Of a stretch of DNA of 64,000 nt, positions 1 to 12,200 are shown in pieces. Made by a program: the position numbers and the translations under genes. The notes beneath the pieces are model-generated. The model searched no databases, was not told the origin of the DNA, and was given only the letters and a program-made list of their open reading frames with translations. Within the stretch, counting starts at the first letter, position 1; every line of letters starts with the position of its first letter. Source of the stretch: Rhabditoides inermis (Eukaryota > Nematoda > Chromadorea > Rhabditida > Rhabditidae); the NCBI GenBank assembly GCA_963966185.1, contig CAWZYM010000187.1, positions 77,001-141,000 on the forward strand, written 5' to 3'.

Positions 1-3000
1 ACGGAAATAGAATCCGTGGATTCAACTGTGGTTGATTTGGGGTGGCCGGGAGAAGCCAACTACTTTGATGGAAATTGGGTTCTTCCAATGGGAAATGCAC
101 ACAAGTACGTTATTCAAAGTCATTCATAAGAGATAATTTCTAGATACATTGTAACCTCTGCTCCGACCGCTGACACTGCCATTGACTTCTGGCATGTGGT
201 ATTTCGATACAACTGCAAGGCAGTTGTCATGCTATGCGACTTTCTTGAAATGGAGAAAGGAAGGTCTGTCAAAAAGTGTTTCGAGTATTGGAACCAGAAG
301 ACACCGCGAGTTTTCGAAAACAAGTTCGCAAAGTACACGGTATGATTGACCTATTCGAGAGACTGCATCGGGACCTTTAGATCAAATGCAAGTCCAAGAA
401 AAAGGCTGCCGTCAAAAATCTTAATCACATGGTTTTCACTGTGTCAAAGTATGTTTATAATAATAATAAACCATATCGCTATGTTATTTAGTGGGTACGT
501 GAAGAAAAGGGTGGAATTGCTACAATACACTGGATGGCAAGACTGTCTTGCTCCTGAAAACCCGGAAGAGTTGGCACATGTGATGAAGACGATATACGAA
601 AAGATTGGATTCACGGACGAGCCAGTGGTCGTCCACTGCACTGACGGACTCGGAAGGAGCGCCGCTTTCGTCGGTACTAGATTTTATATATTATCATGCT
701 TTCCCAACTTAACCATGACTTTCAGGTATGGATGTGCTAATGGGAATTGTTGACTCTGATCCTAATCCTCAACCATTCAATCTCATTAAGGTAGTTTTAA
801 TCACGCTTTCTTTTTGACTTTTCTTCAGTCGATGCGTTTGTTCCGACCGAACAGTTACACAGACAAATGGCAGTTCTACTTCACTTACATATGCTTCTTC
901 CAGTTTCACATCATGGTAAGGGTTTTTGATGGCTTCTCAATCATTTTTCCCCCAGAATTACACGTATGGCGAAGCTTCGAAGATCTACAACTATCTGAAT
1001 GATCGCAAGGATTCGTTTGTCGATAAAATGAAGGCAGTTTCTGTTTCGGAAGACTACGCTGGACTTCGAAAGAGACGGCTAGAATACGCGATGAACTACG
1101 TGGATTTCCAAATAGCTATACTGAATATGGGCAAGAAGAATGAGGGAGTAGTATCAGAGAAAGAAAGAGTGCGTGTATTCATTATGTATCATCTATTGTG
1201 TGAAAAAATAACAAACGTTCAGAAACTGACTGGAACGTATCTGAAGGGTTGCAATGATGAATATCTTCTTGGAAAACGGTTGGGAGCAGGAACCTACGGA
1301 GAGGTCTATGAAGCAATCAAAGAAAAAGAAGGATTAAAAGAGAATGAGAAATCAACTATCAGCGCGCGCAAACAAATCGAAGAAAAATACGCAATCAAGA
1401 CGGAGAAAAGTGGAGCTTTCGCAACGCTCATCGTAGTTTTTAGATTACGTATTTTCATTGATTGTATCATTTAGACTGAGATTTTGGTACTCATGGATGT
1501 CTCTGCTAACGCTCTCGAAAACAGAAACCAAATCGTTCAGCTCGTTGACAAAGGTAGAATGGCTGCGGGACATACACTCGCTGCTTGCGCTCTCTTCTCC
1601 ATTAGATTGCGATTGAATATCACTTCAATTTATAAGGGTTTTGAAATTGACACGCGAGCTCTTTCTAACTTGAACATTTTTCAGGTCATACTCCCAGTTT
1701 TGATTTTTTGGTTATGAATCTGGTAGGAAAATCTCTCACCACTGTCCAACAGCATGTATCGAAGAAACTGAAGTGAGTAAACTACTACGGTCGAAATCAC
1801 AATTGCAATATTTCAGTTCGTTCTCTGCGATGTATCTCTGTATCCAGACATTCAACGCAATTCATCAGCTGCACCGTTGTGGATTCGTTCACAGGTCAGT
1901 TGATATCACTTTCAGAAAACACTTTTTACATTCAGGGACATCAAACCCGGAAACTTTGCAATCGGTGGGAAGCAAAACGAGAAAACAGTGTACATTCTCG
2001 ACTTTGGAATGGCTTGGCGCAGCGTTGATGTTAAAGGAAAAGTCAATGTTCGCAAGGGAAATGAACGTGGTTTCATCGGATCTCTGCGGTGAGATTGATT
2101 CACTGAAATACATGATTGAGATATGTTGAGATATGCTTCGCGTACTGCCCACGAAATGAGACGACAGCGACCTTGCGACGACCTCGAATCCTGGCTCTAC
2201 ATGAGTATTGAGGTGCAGTAATCTTCAAACTGCGATCAGTAAAATCATGGTACTATCATAACTAATTTAGTCAGTAGGACAATTAGAAGGCAGTTGGCAG
2301 TAGCACTAATCTGCACTATCGATTGAAGAAATTGTAAATAAATACAGCCTACTGGATACTGAATTTGCCTACTGAGTGAGGAAGACTCTAGAAGACTAGA
2401 AGAGTATAGAGAACACTGTAACTGTAGACGGCTAAGCCAACATTAACTATATTGCATTATCTAATATGAATATACTAATCGATATTTAGATGTTCCAAAA
2501 GCTACCGTGGAAAGGAAGCATGAATTATGACCAGGTTCTCGAGGAAAAGTACAATCTACTCCAAGGAAAATGTTAGTAATCACGTTCAATTGACAGACAT
2601 TGTACTTTGATTACAGACAGGAAATCATTGCTGAAAAATGGTCTCCCTGTCGCGATGCTCGACATCATAAAGTTAGTTATCTCACAAAATGAAATGTAAT
2701 TTGATTCAGGCATATCTATTACATGAACCCGAAGGCATTTCTTGACTACAGTGCAATGATGCATATCATGATGGGAGCGGAGTGCGATCTCATTGTGAGT
2801 CTTTCTCTTCGGTTCTCATAACACGTTTCTAGCTCGATCTCGACTGGATCAACTCTGCGAAGTTACATGACAGGGAGCAATACGAGGTGAGACAAGTTTT
2901 TACTGAACATAAACCTCTTTTGTCTATTAAAGTCCCTTGCCACGCGTGCTACTTCGAGGGACAAGAAGGCGATTCTCGCCAGTTTCAAGCCTCTCAACCG

Positions 3001-3007
3001 CATCTAA
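1..3007 (+). CDS. Copy A (5'-truncated by window): receptor-like PTP-CK1 kinase fusion, C-terminal part
   Basis: Only the cytoplasmic catalytic part lies in the window. Exons read: 1-104, 144-339, 381-448, 492-673, 726-790, 829-915 (PTP domain), 956-1168 (linker), 1223-1432, 1475-1553, 1685-1772, 1817-1894, 1936-2088, 2131-2212, 2490-2571, 2617-2671, 2710-2794, 2833-2886, 2933-3007 (kinase and tail, TAA at 3005-3007). The PTP part has YIVTSAP, FWHVVFR, GWQDC (WPD loop with Pro replaced by Gln) and the signature HCTDGLGRS. The kinase part has the glycine loop LGAGTYGEVY, the lysine of KYAIKTE, HRDIKPGNF, LDFGMAW and DDLESW, all typical of worm CK1/TTBK-like kinases. Exon phases join without a stop between the two domains, so I read one polypeptide. 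Unlike B-D, the intron at 1554-1684 has no TIR insertion, which suggests this copy is closest to the ancestral structure. Expected activity is tyrosine dephosphorylation plus Ser/Thr phosphorylation at the inner membrane face (inference). Confidence 0.8.
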
Positions 3008-3157
3008 CTACTGAAGGCACTCACTTCATCTTACAACTTATATTACTCACCCTTACTGTGCGTAAAAATGTTTCGCCCTTATTATAAACGGTATGATATA
3101 ACAAAGCTATGTTTTTAGAGTTATGAGTAAACACAAACTGTGATTGTAAAAAAGGTG

Positions 3158-3163
3158 AATAAA
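3158..3163 (+). terminator. AATAAA poly(A) signal, copy A
   Basis: AATAAA about 150 bp after the stop, inside the conserved GGTGAATAAAGAG context that is repeated after every copy. Confidence 0.6.
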
Positions 3164-3164
3164 G

Positions 3165-3914
3165 AGTTTTGTGTGCGTATTTTGTTTTTTACGGTTGTAG
3201 CAATCGGTCTGAAGTTTGCCGCCACTTTTGATTGTACCCACGATCACTTCGCGTTACAACTGCGCCGAGTACAGCAGTACAGCATACTCGTACGAGGAGC
3301 CTTCACAACTACATACGTTACAACTACATACATACGCCGGGTAGAGATTTTCAGCTGTTTGGATATGGTATAACAATTAGTTATTAGTGTAGTTCATTTG
3401 AAGTTGATTTTTCAAAAATATTTGTTGTTCATACAGTTCAGCGTTCACAATGCGCTCTAATTCCGTGCGGCGCGCGCGCTCACATATAGTGGCGGCCAAA
3501 AAGGTATCACCTTTTGGTTTTCGCTCTCCAAAACTCTTCAAATAAAAAATAAAGCTTCCATCGCACACCGTTTCGCACACACGCTCCGGGCATACGGCTT
3601 TGGGTTCGGCACCCGGTGCGAGTATGCGGTACTCGATGAGTACTTTTGCGGACTGAGCACAAACCAGACAGCTGACGGAGGTGCGAACGCCTGCTCTCTC
3701 GCTTTCACCTACTCTATCGCCAATTGAATTTAGGGCCCCGCCTCTGGCGTTTAAAAATACTTTTTTATGAAAGAAGCGTTCAGCGAGAATAAACTGCCTT
3801 CGCACTATTATTACCCCTAGCTCTCACTCGCATTCAAAAAAATTAATCGATAATCATTCGATACCCAATAGCAATGGGTTCAGCCAGCATTATACGATCT
3901 TAGCACAGCTCAAT
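3165..3914. other. Intergenic DNA after copy A
   Basis: No convincing gene. The stretch about 3200-3790 is repeated in diverged form after copies B (15880-16210) and C (27230-27610). A TAGTGGCGGCCAAAAA motif near 3487 resembles Tc1/mariner-type terminal sequence. Confidence 0.5.
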
Positions 3915-5162
3915 TCACAATTCAATTCTCAGTTGCACCGCTTGCTCGTGTGGGTGCAACTGGATGATCAATTGTTCTGCGAGCTGGTCTGGGCGCTCTG
4001 TTTCGATAGGGGTGTCGTCAACTAACTCGATGATATCTGCGCGCAAGGAAAACAGGCGAGAAGCAATGACAAATGCATTGTTGAAACGGTTGCTAAGGAA
4101 GTCGGGAATGCGTGATGGATTCTTTCCCTTGTCATACAAGCGCGTCGAAAATGAACTTCGACATGGTGTGCATTGTGTGAACCTGACAGTAGAAGTGCTG
4201 CAAGGTGTCGCACTTCAAGAACTGCTGCACAGTCATAGTCTCTTCCAACTTCTTCATTGCTTTCACTTTCTTCGGAGCCACCAAATCATTCGTCTTTCGT
4301 TCAGTGTTAGCCATGTCGGAGACGGTGGCAGTGATGTGACCGAAGAACAGTTCGGCGAAGCTGATGCCGTCATCGCCGCTCTCATCGTCGTCGAACTCGG
4401 CGAGCTTTTTGAACAGTTCGTTCAGAATGTGAACCTGTTCCTCACTCTTCTTGTTGGGCGCGGCGCGGATGCCAAGGTAGAGCGTCTTCTTTTCACCATT
4501 CTCATTGTGAATGATACCATACTCTTGGTATACCTCTCCCCCGCGCGGCGTTTCATCTGTTATCAAAGCCATTGTCTCTTCCCGTTCAATCAAGCCACGT
4601 GTCACTTCAGCAACATGCGCGCGCACGAGGTATTTCGCTTCTCTGCATATGTTCGCAACAGTGGATGCCGAGGAAAGACAGTCAAGACGCACACCATGCA
4701 ACTGCGCGCTTGCCATGAAGGTAGTGGCAATCTGCTTGTCCGAGCAGCCCGCGATTTTCTGGTACAATTTTTTTGGTACCGATTTTCTGGTACCTGCGCG
4801 CCTTCCACGTTTATACCTCGTTGAAACTTGAAACCGATCAGCTGCATTCAATTTCGTAAGGTTATCTCATCTTCTAGCTTACTGTTACTGCATCGCTCTT
4901 CCCATGCTTTTGATCTCGTCTCCCATGTCGCCGAGGTGAGTTTGTGATCATCTCGTTACTTGTTTGATCGCAACCGCTCTGGCCTTTCATTCTCACCTGC
5001 TTTTCGATGTTTCTCGTTCAGTGCGCGCAATTCCAGTACTTGCTGTATGAGATTGCGCATCTTTCTCCTGTTTCTTGCTCGCTCGTTGGCAATCGACTTC
5101 TGGATGTTTCGCCGGACAAGTATGTACATACATAGCAGAGTAAGAATCACATGCAGGACCAA
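3915..5162 (-). pseudogene. Minus-strand coding region, probably a decayed transposon-type gene
   Basis: On the minus strand a reading frame from about 5162 shows a hydrophobic segment (LVLHVILTLLCMYILV), then a charged probable coiled coil (NRRKMRNLIQQVLELRALNE), with a good donor after 4997 (GCAG/GTGAGA). A 155-bp intron ends at 4842 and the frame continues in phase as a long segment to 4132. That segment holds VPKKLYQKIAGCSDKQI, VRAHVAEVTRGLIERE, MALITDETPRGGEVYQEYG and FGHITATVSD. At about 4139 a one-base frame change is needed to continue into YDKGKNPSRIPDFLSNRFNN, which ends at 3915. I do not recognise the family. Its position inside a block of about 2.2 kb absent from the B-C spacer suggests a mobile-element gene, now broken. 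Confidence 0.45.
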
Positions 5163-6044
5163 GTCGTCGAGGAAGATTGCACTGAGGAATGATTGTATTG
5201 ATCAGGAGTGCACTGCGTAGACGATAATAACGGATGAGAAACTGCCGATGAGGGAGATGTGAGTACTGTTGAAGAAGTAGGTGTAGACGTGGTAGTCGCA
5301 GAGCAGTCAGAGTGGGGATGGGCATCGGGGATGGCTGGCTGGCCTGCTACTGGCATATGTGGAAAGTTGTGGAACGATCTCATTACAAAATTTGTTGTAT
5401 AAAACATTGATCAAACATCTAAAATTATTAGCAAAAAATCTATGAACTCACAGGAAGCGGGAAATCATTCTGCCCGTACATCGTCCGGAAGATTACCTAT
5501 ACGATTAGAAACAAATAAATGAACACAACAAATATCAAAACAACATCACTTAATTCTTAAATTACAAACAAAAAAACAAAAAAACCCAAAAAAATCGTTT
5601 CTGCGAAAAATCGTTTCCTGGCCTGAAGTGTAACTACAGTAAACTACATAGCTGTCTATTTCCAACTGGTCCTGCAGCGATGATTTTTGAATTAATTTTA
5701 TACTGGTTACTGAGCAGATGATGATCATTTGTGGTTACTATGACCATAAGAAAAATATATTTATTTATTTTTAGTTATTGCTTATGGTATCACGTGCTCA
5801 GTGACAAAAGTATAGACGCTTTCGCCAGAAGCGCTTTCACACTCGTTGTGGTTCCTAGATCAGCGATAGGCAGAGAATTTATAATCGATTTATTACCTAA
5901 TTATTCGTTTCACTCTCTGAAATAAATGTGTATGTCTCGCATGGTCTATTATGGCGTGGCGGTTGCAAATAGCACCGTGGTGCTGTAGGAGAGTGAAAGG
6001 AGGGATCAAAACGTGCTATAGACCATCGGATGCACCGGGTCTCA
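5163..6044. other. Intergenic DNA, possible upstream exons of the minus-strand gene
   Basis: The minus strand is open over 5147-5407 with a Ser/Thr/Pro-rich composition, and short GT-AG bounded pieces exist near 5450-5500, but I cannot join them with confidence. The rest is AT-rich with no recognisable gene. The stretch from about 5989 resumes sequence shared with the B-C spacer (GAGAGTGAAAGGAGGG). Confidence 0.35.
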
Positions 6045-6275
6045 GTACCCGGACTCCTGCCGATACAAAAAAATATCTCTGCCATGTGCCGGCAAAAGAC
6101 CGGTAATCGAGCAGGGGAAACCGAAACAGCAGGTGTATTAAAAAAAAGTTTTCTGTCGTGTTCATTTTTTAACGATTGATCGTGGTTTTTCGAAAAGTGT
6201 GTAGATTGATGTTGTTTACTGTTCATTCATCATCTCATCTCGTCTTTTCTCCTCCCCCACCGTCATTTCTCCGCC
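6045..6275 (+). promoter_or_regulatory. Conserved upstream region of copy B
   Basis: About 230 bp immediately before the ATG is strongly conserved in front of copies B, C and D. It includes the run around the GTGTATTAAAAAAAAG stretch, a TGTGTAGATTGATGTTGTTTAC segment and a pyrimidine-rich stretch ending CGTCATTTCTCCGCC just before the ATG. No TATA box is evident. Conservation across copies whose introns differ a lot suggests promoter and 5'UTR function, but recent duplication alone could explain it. Confidence 0.5.
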
Positions 6276-9200
6276 ATGGCTCGTCCCGTGTGGAGGTGTG
6301 TTCATTTCCCGCCCTCTCCCTTCCCTTCCCGGTCTATCCTGTGTCTCTCGCTCATCGGTGTGTGTCTTCCTTCCAGGCTTCTGCTCCTTCTCCTCATGTG
6401 TCGATCGATTCTCGGCGACGGACTGACTTCCAAGACCGCAGCCATCAAAAGCCTGTCAACCGCCAGTGAGTACTCAAAACTGTTACGTTATAGTTTATGA
6501 AACTCTGTTTGATAGTGGTAGAATTCGCAATGCCGATGCGCAGTTCGGGAGCCTGGTTTCACAAGTTTGTCAGTGGCCGTGGTTACTTGGCTTTGCTCAA
6601 CGCATCCACTCCATCGCACTCACTGAGAGTAATGTCAATAGTCGTTATATAATCCAAGACTCTGTCGTGTTTTCGGCTGAGAACAATTGGTACGGCTATC
6701 TTTGTTACTTTCTATGAGTAGTGCGATAAATGCAATACTTACCAACAAAAATAAAAGAGAAATAGAAGCTGGTTCCAAAATACTTTAGAAAGCATCTATT
6801 TATCCGCGTGTGAGCGTACCCAGTGCGGGAAGGTAACCGTTTTCGAACGACTATCGGATAATATCGGTCGATTATCGATTGATTCTAGTCGTTGACAGTT
6901 TGCCTGCTGGTGTGGTAGTGTAGCGGGTGGTAACAGAGAAATGCTGGTACTCGATCTGGTATAATTACGGAAATGGTGCACATACCGGTGTCGGGTTTCT
7001 GGTGCACAAAGATCACGTGCATATAGTCACGCAATCCATTTCCGACCGAATGGGTTTCCTTGACATGCTTATGATTGACTACGCGCTATATGCATGCCCT
7101 CGCTTTGGCTGCATGATTTGCAGATCTGCTCGATCTCATCATTGAAACATGAAAGATAGAGAAACCACGTTCGTAGAAACCAAAAAGATACAAGTAATTG
7201 CGGGTGGTTCCGATGCACAACTCGAATCCATTACGGACAGAAGTGTTGTAGCTTAGAGAGGAATGCGAACGGAGATTTATTGGCGGAATGGTGCAAGGGA
7301 AACAAAAGCGAGGGAGGTCGAACCCACGAGATTACAACTTCGTTTTTTCTTTGCCACTCGGACATTATAATTGCTCTCCGATCTTTGAGGAAGCGAACAC
7401 AGAAGATTATGCACAGTTATGTTTTGACAACTACCATAACGAGGTAAAATTCGAGCACTTGTGGGTATGTGCTTCCCACTGAGTCTTTAAATAAATAACT
7501 CTTGATAACAAGTGTCCGTCTTTGGGGAAATGTCTCAAGGCACAATAACATGTGTTGTTTTCAGAATGCCGTGCTTCGTACAACGTACTTCCTGTGTCTG
7601 ACCTTCGGAAGAGTACGGAGTGGCAGGATAGACTGATGGCAGCGGCGGCAGACTCCATCGCCTCACACAATGTCGAGACGCCATCCGAACAGACGCTGAG
7701 AGGAGTGATACAGGTAGACAGAAAACCGTATCTGTTCATTCATATGATTCATTCAATATAGTACTTGTTCAATGTGAATAACAAAACGTCATTCGATGTA
7801 TTGATTCGTGAAATGGAAGAAAAGGCCCCGGTATGAACACAATAACGGCAACGTCACAATACAAACTTACAGAACTCGTCAGTACCATCTGCCTTATTTG
7901 GTGTACTGTCGTGTGTTAGTGCGGTCGGAGTGCTTTGCTATTTAATATACATCACAAAAAAGAAGTCAGCTCTGCAAGTTGAATCATTTTTATAAACAAA
8001 ACGTCGTTGTTTTATAGAAATCAAAGACAGTCATGTATCCTTCAAGTAAGACTACGATTGTTATTCCATCGCTTGCGAAAGACCGATCATTGGAAATATT
8101 CATTCTGAAGGTTAACAAATGCAACTATGCTTAAAACACTTTTATCTTCAGATATCAATTTGTTTGTTATCGATGCTCATTCTCGCTTGTATCACTTTAT
8201 CTGTTTTGTGTGTCAGTGCCTTCTTTCACACTCATAACAAAATATCCAACGACTTCTCCAGAAACATCAACATCCAACTCAAATGTATTTTTTTCTTTTT
8301 AAATTATGAATATTAATCTATTTAGACGTTTATAATGAACTGTTCGAATTCATGTGTGCTATTCGAAGTTCTGTAGAGAATCCTGAAACGAACAGAATCA
8401 CTGCTCTTAAAACAGTTTTTCGAACACAGGTATTTCTTGAAATATTGTTTAAACATTCATGATACGTTCAAGGTTAATGAAATAACTGAGAAAGTACTAA
8501 GTAATGGGCATCCAAAAGAAATTGCGGTAAGCAACTTATTCTGAGTTTTAGTATTAAAAAAAGGTTTATTTTTTAGAACAATCTTATGGCTCATTTTTTA
8601 AAAGTGAACTTGAACATACTATTTCCGATTTTGAATTATTCAAAAGTTGTTTCTGAAATTGAAAACCTCTCAATATCTATTTTAGGAAAACATTATAGCG
8701 TTGAGTTTGGAATCGAGTCTTACTACTAAGGCTGTGGAATCCATCAACAGGACATATGATTTCTTCCATTTATTCAAACAGTGTTTCCAAAACGATGAGG
8801 TTTGTCACTCAAAAATGATTGATGATGAAGTTCTTTTAGAAAAGTGTCTACAATATTCACAACGTTTTGAACAATAACTCTACCATATACACTAAGAAAA
8901 TACAACATATCAAGTTCGAACGACCGAATAATATGTTTTCGTCTCCGGTAAACATAAATAAGATTTTTTTTCATATCTCTCGTTTTAAGATCTACAATGA
9001 ATTATATACTCTTGACAAAGAAAAAAATGAAATAAGCGAAAAAGCCGTAGAGGTGAATACATCTCGATATAATCGTTTCTTGTTATTTTCAGTACATAAT
9101 AACAAATGACGATGTCGGTAAAATGATCCAAGGAATTGCAATATTCATTTCACTAAGCTGTTTATTGGTGATGATATTCTACTTCGTTCCCAGTAAGATG

Positions 9201-12200
9201 AAATATTTAAACAGTTTAAACATTCGCTATTCAGTTAATCCAAAGTTTATTATGATCGCATCTACCGTATTCTTTCTGCTTATGATCATACCTTCTGTTT
9301 GCATGATGTAAGTTATGAAACTTGGAACATTTTTCAAACAGTTTAGGATTGTTACCAACTTTGCCAATGTTCGCCAAATGAACTGCAATTACTTTATGGG
9401 AAACAAAAATGATGTCTGGAAAATTGCTGGTAACATGAACGAAACATTTCTGCATCGCAACGCTTTGTGTGTGAAATTCCACGTATACAACATACAAATA
9501 CTATAACGAATATTTTTTTCAGAAATGTACAGCATTGCTATGACGAGAATGGGCATGTTTTCTTTGAGAAATACGCAGATCGTTCTTTACAAGGTATAGA
9601 CTCACTCAGTTAGAGAACACTGAAAAGAGCGTAAATGTCGGGAATTCGTACATTAGTATTCCAAATATCAGTTTCATCTTCCATTAGAGTGATCAGTTAC
9701 AAATGCAGATTTGTGCACGCTTCCTAGCGTCAAACAACCAACAAACGGGAACATACACTCGCATCTATGTATGCCTTTTAGCTATTGCCATATTAACCGT
9801 ATACGCTCTGACCGTCTGTACACTGTTCCTTCCACTTCCGGGCACGACTTATGCCCCGGGCAGACTTTTTCGCAAAAAAAACGTGCGAAAACTGCAATGC
9901 TTTAGCATGCATTATCGACTTGCAAATCGCAGTGCGAATCGCGAAAAAGCTTTCGGCAATGAATTGCGAAAATAAGTGACATATTTTTTTCGCGCGAAAA
10001 TGTTCGCGAACTCCGTTTTCGCTGCGAAAGGAGAGATACCAGAGATTCGCTTTTTTTTCGCGAATCCATGTACGAAAATTGACTTTTCTGTATATTTTCA
10101 TTCTTTATAAATGAAATTTGCGCGATTATGCATATGTAGTTTCGCGAACCTTTCAAGTTAAAAGTTTTGCGATTTTTTTGCATTTCGCTCGCAAAAAGTC
10201 TGCCGGAGGCCTTGGCTATTGACGTTCTGACGTTCGAGGCGCGATAATTTTGCAAGCGCGATTTCCCGAAGTTCTTCTTTAAATATACAAGAGCATACTC
10301 GATTTTTCCTACCCGCTTTTCCTACCCGCTACCCTTTGCCGACGACACAAGTGCGAAAGTGCTAAAGAGCACGAAAAGATAAGAGACCGCGGATTGGCGG
10401 GAATTAGAATGTATGCGTTTACAGCGTTCTGCAGATATTTCTGATCACAGCGGCACGTAGAAATTTCCTTCAACATGTGTTTGAATAACCGTTTCGTGAC
10501 GCATGAACGATAAACAAATCATCAGAAATAGGCTTTTGTATCTTTGAATGAAGTAAATGTACGTTTTGAGGAATTCGTTATGAACTGTCCAGAACGCGTG
10601 AGAATATACAAACAATGTCAGCTCAATACGTGTCCGATATTCTCGACAGGGTTATGGTATGACACTAACAATTGTTCAAAATAAGTTATTCAAAAAAATC
10701 TAGGATTTGAAAGAAAAGTACATGCAATTTAATGAAAAAGTCAATTCGACTCAAAGGAAATGCGACGGTGTTATCGAGCCATCTATTGAATGTTTTGCAA
10801 ACGATCCTGACGGAAAAATTATGTACAATTTGGAGCAATCCAACTTGGCAATCAAACAATTTCTGGTTTGCTAGGCTTTCCTTGTACTTTCTTCTAATCT
10901 AGTTTTTAGAACAACTGGAACTGTGAGACACAGAATTTGAGTTGCAAGAATTTGACGGCGTTTGAGGACCTTATCAATCATTTGAAATACACAATCAAAG
11001 AACCTGGAGTGTATGAACTTTTCACGAAAATTGAAAACAGTACAGAAGATATCAAAGTGAAAGAGTACTCATATGGATGAGGTTTCGATTCGAATGTGTT
11101 TCAGACTAGTCTTATGAGTGCTCTGCCAAAGAATTGTCAGATGAGTCTCATTTATTCGAACCTTGTAACTCGAGCCTGCAATCAAATCAAGCCATTCTAC
11201 TTGGCTATCAGTACAATGTGTAAGCATTACGCTTTGAAGAAACAAAATTGATGAGACAACATTTAGACATAGACACTGCATGTCTCTGGCTGTTCGGTAT
11301 TGTGTTCTTCCTGATTAGCCGACTTCGAACAATTGATCCAATCAGAATAAAGTTCCTCCAAGGATTTAAAGTTCAAGTTTCAATGATTAATCATTTTTGT
11401 GATGTGATTTTTACAGCTTCAGCGTGATCTGAAAGTCGAAAATCAAATGAAATTTGGAAATAGCGTCGGAATATCTCTTGTATGTTTTGATATATATTAT
11501 ATGAAAAACACGGTGTTTTAGGATTGCGTTGGAGTAGATCCAAGGAAAGTGTACAAGAACTTCATGAAAACTATGATTCAAAAATCGAAAATGAGTGGTG
11601 TGAATGAAACGGAAATGGAATCCGTGGATTCAACTGTTGTTGATTTGGGCTGGCCGGGTGAATCCAACTACTTTGATGGAAATTGGGTTGTTCCAATGGG
11701 AAATGCACACAAGTACGTTTTTCAAAGTCATTCATAAGAGATAACTTCTAGATACATTGTAACCTCTGCTCCGACCGCTGACACTGCCATTGACTTCTGG
11801 CATGTGGTATTTCGATACAACTGCAAGGCAATTGTCATGCTATGCGACTTTCTTGAAATGGAGAAAGGAAAGTCTGTCGAAAAGTGTTTCGAGTATTGGA
11901 ACCAGAAGACACCGCGAGTGTTCGAAAACAAGTTCGCAAAGTACACGGTATGATTGACCTATTCGAGAGATTGCATCGGGACCTTTAGATCAAATGCAAG
12001 TCCAAGAAAAAGGCTGCCGTCAAAAATCTTAATCACATGGTTTTCACTGTGTCAAAGTATGTTTATATAATAATGAACCATATCGCTATGGTATTTAGTG
12101 GGTACGTGAAGAAAAAGGTGGAATTGCTACAATACACTGGATGGCAAGACTGTCTTGTTCCTGAAAACCCGGAAGAGTTGGCACATGTGATGAAGACGAT

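Noticed and set aside
2933..3084. Alternative C-terminal frame after the last kinase exon of copy A
   Set aside because: The frame continuing to LILLTLTV is offset from the coding phase; in-phase reading ends at TAA 3005-3007 in a charged tail conserved in all copies.
3964..4824. 286-residue + strand open frame
   Set aside because: It is the antisense of the better-supported minus-strand frame, which shows a splice join and coding-like composition.
6276..6500. Unspliced leader reading of copy B exon 1
   Set aside because: Splicing AG/GTGTGTTC to TTCCAG/G gives a compact normal signal peptide and correct phase into exon 3, so the spliced model was preferred; the unspliced form remains open-frame and cannot be fully excluded.
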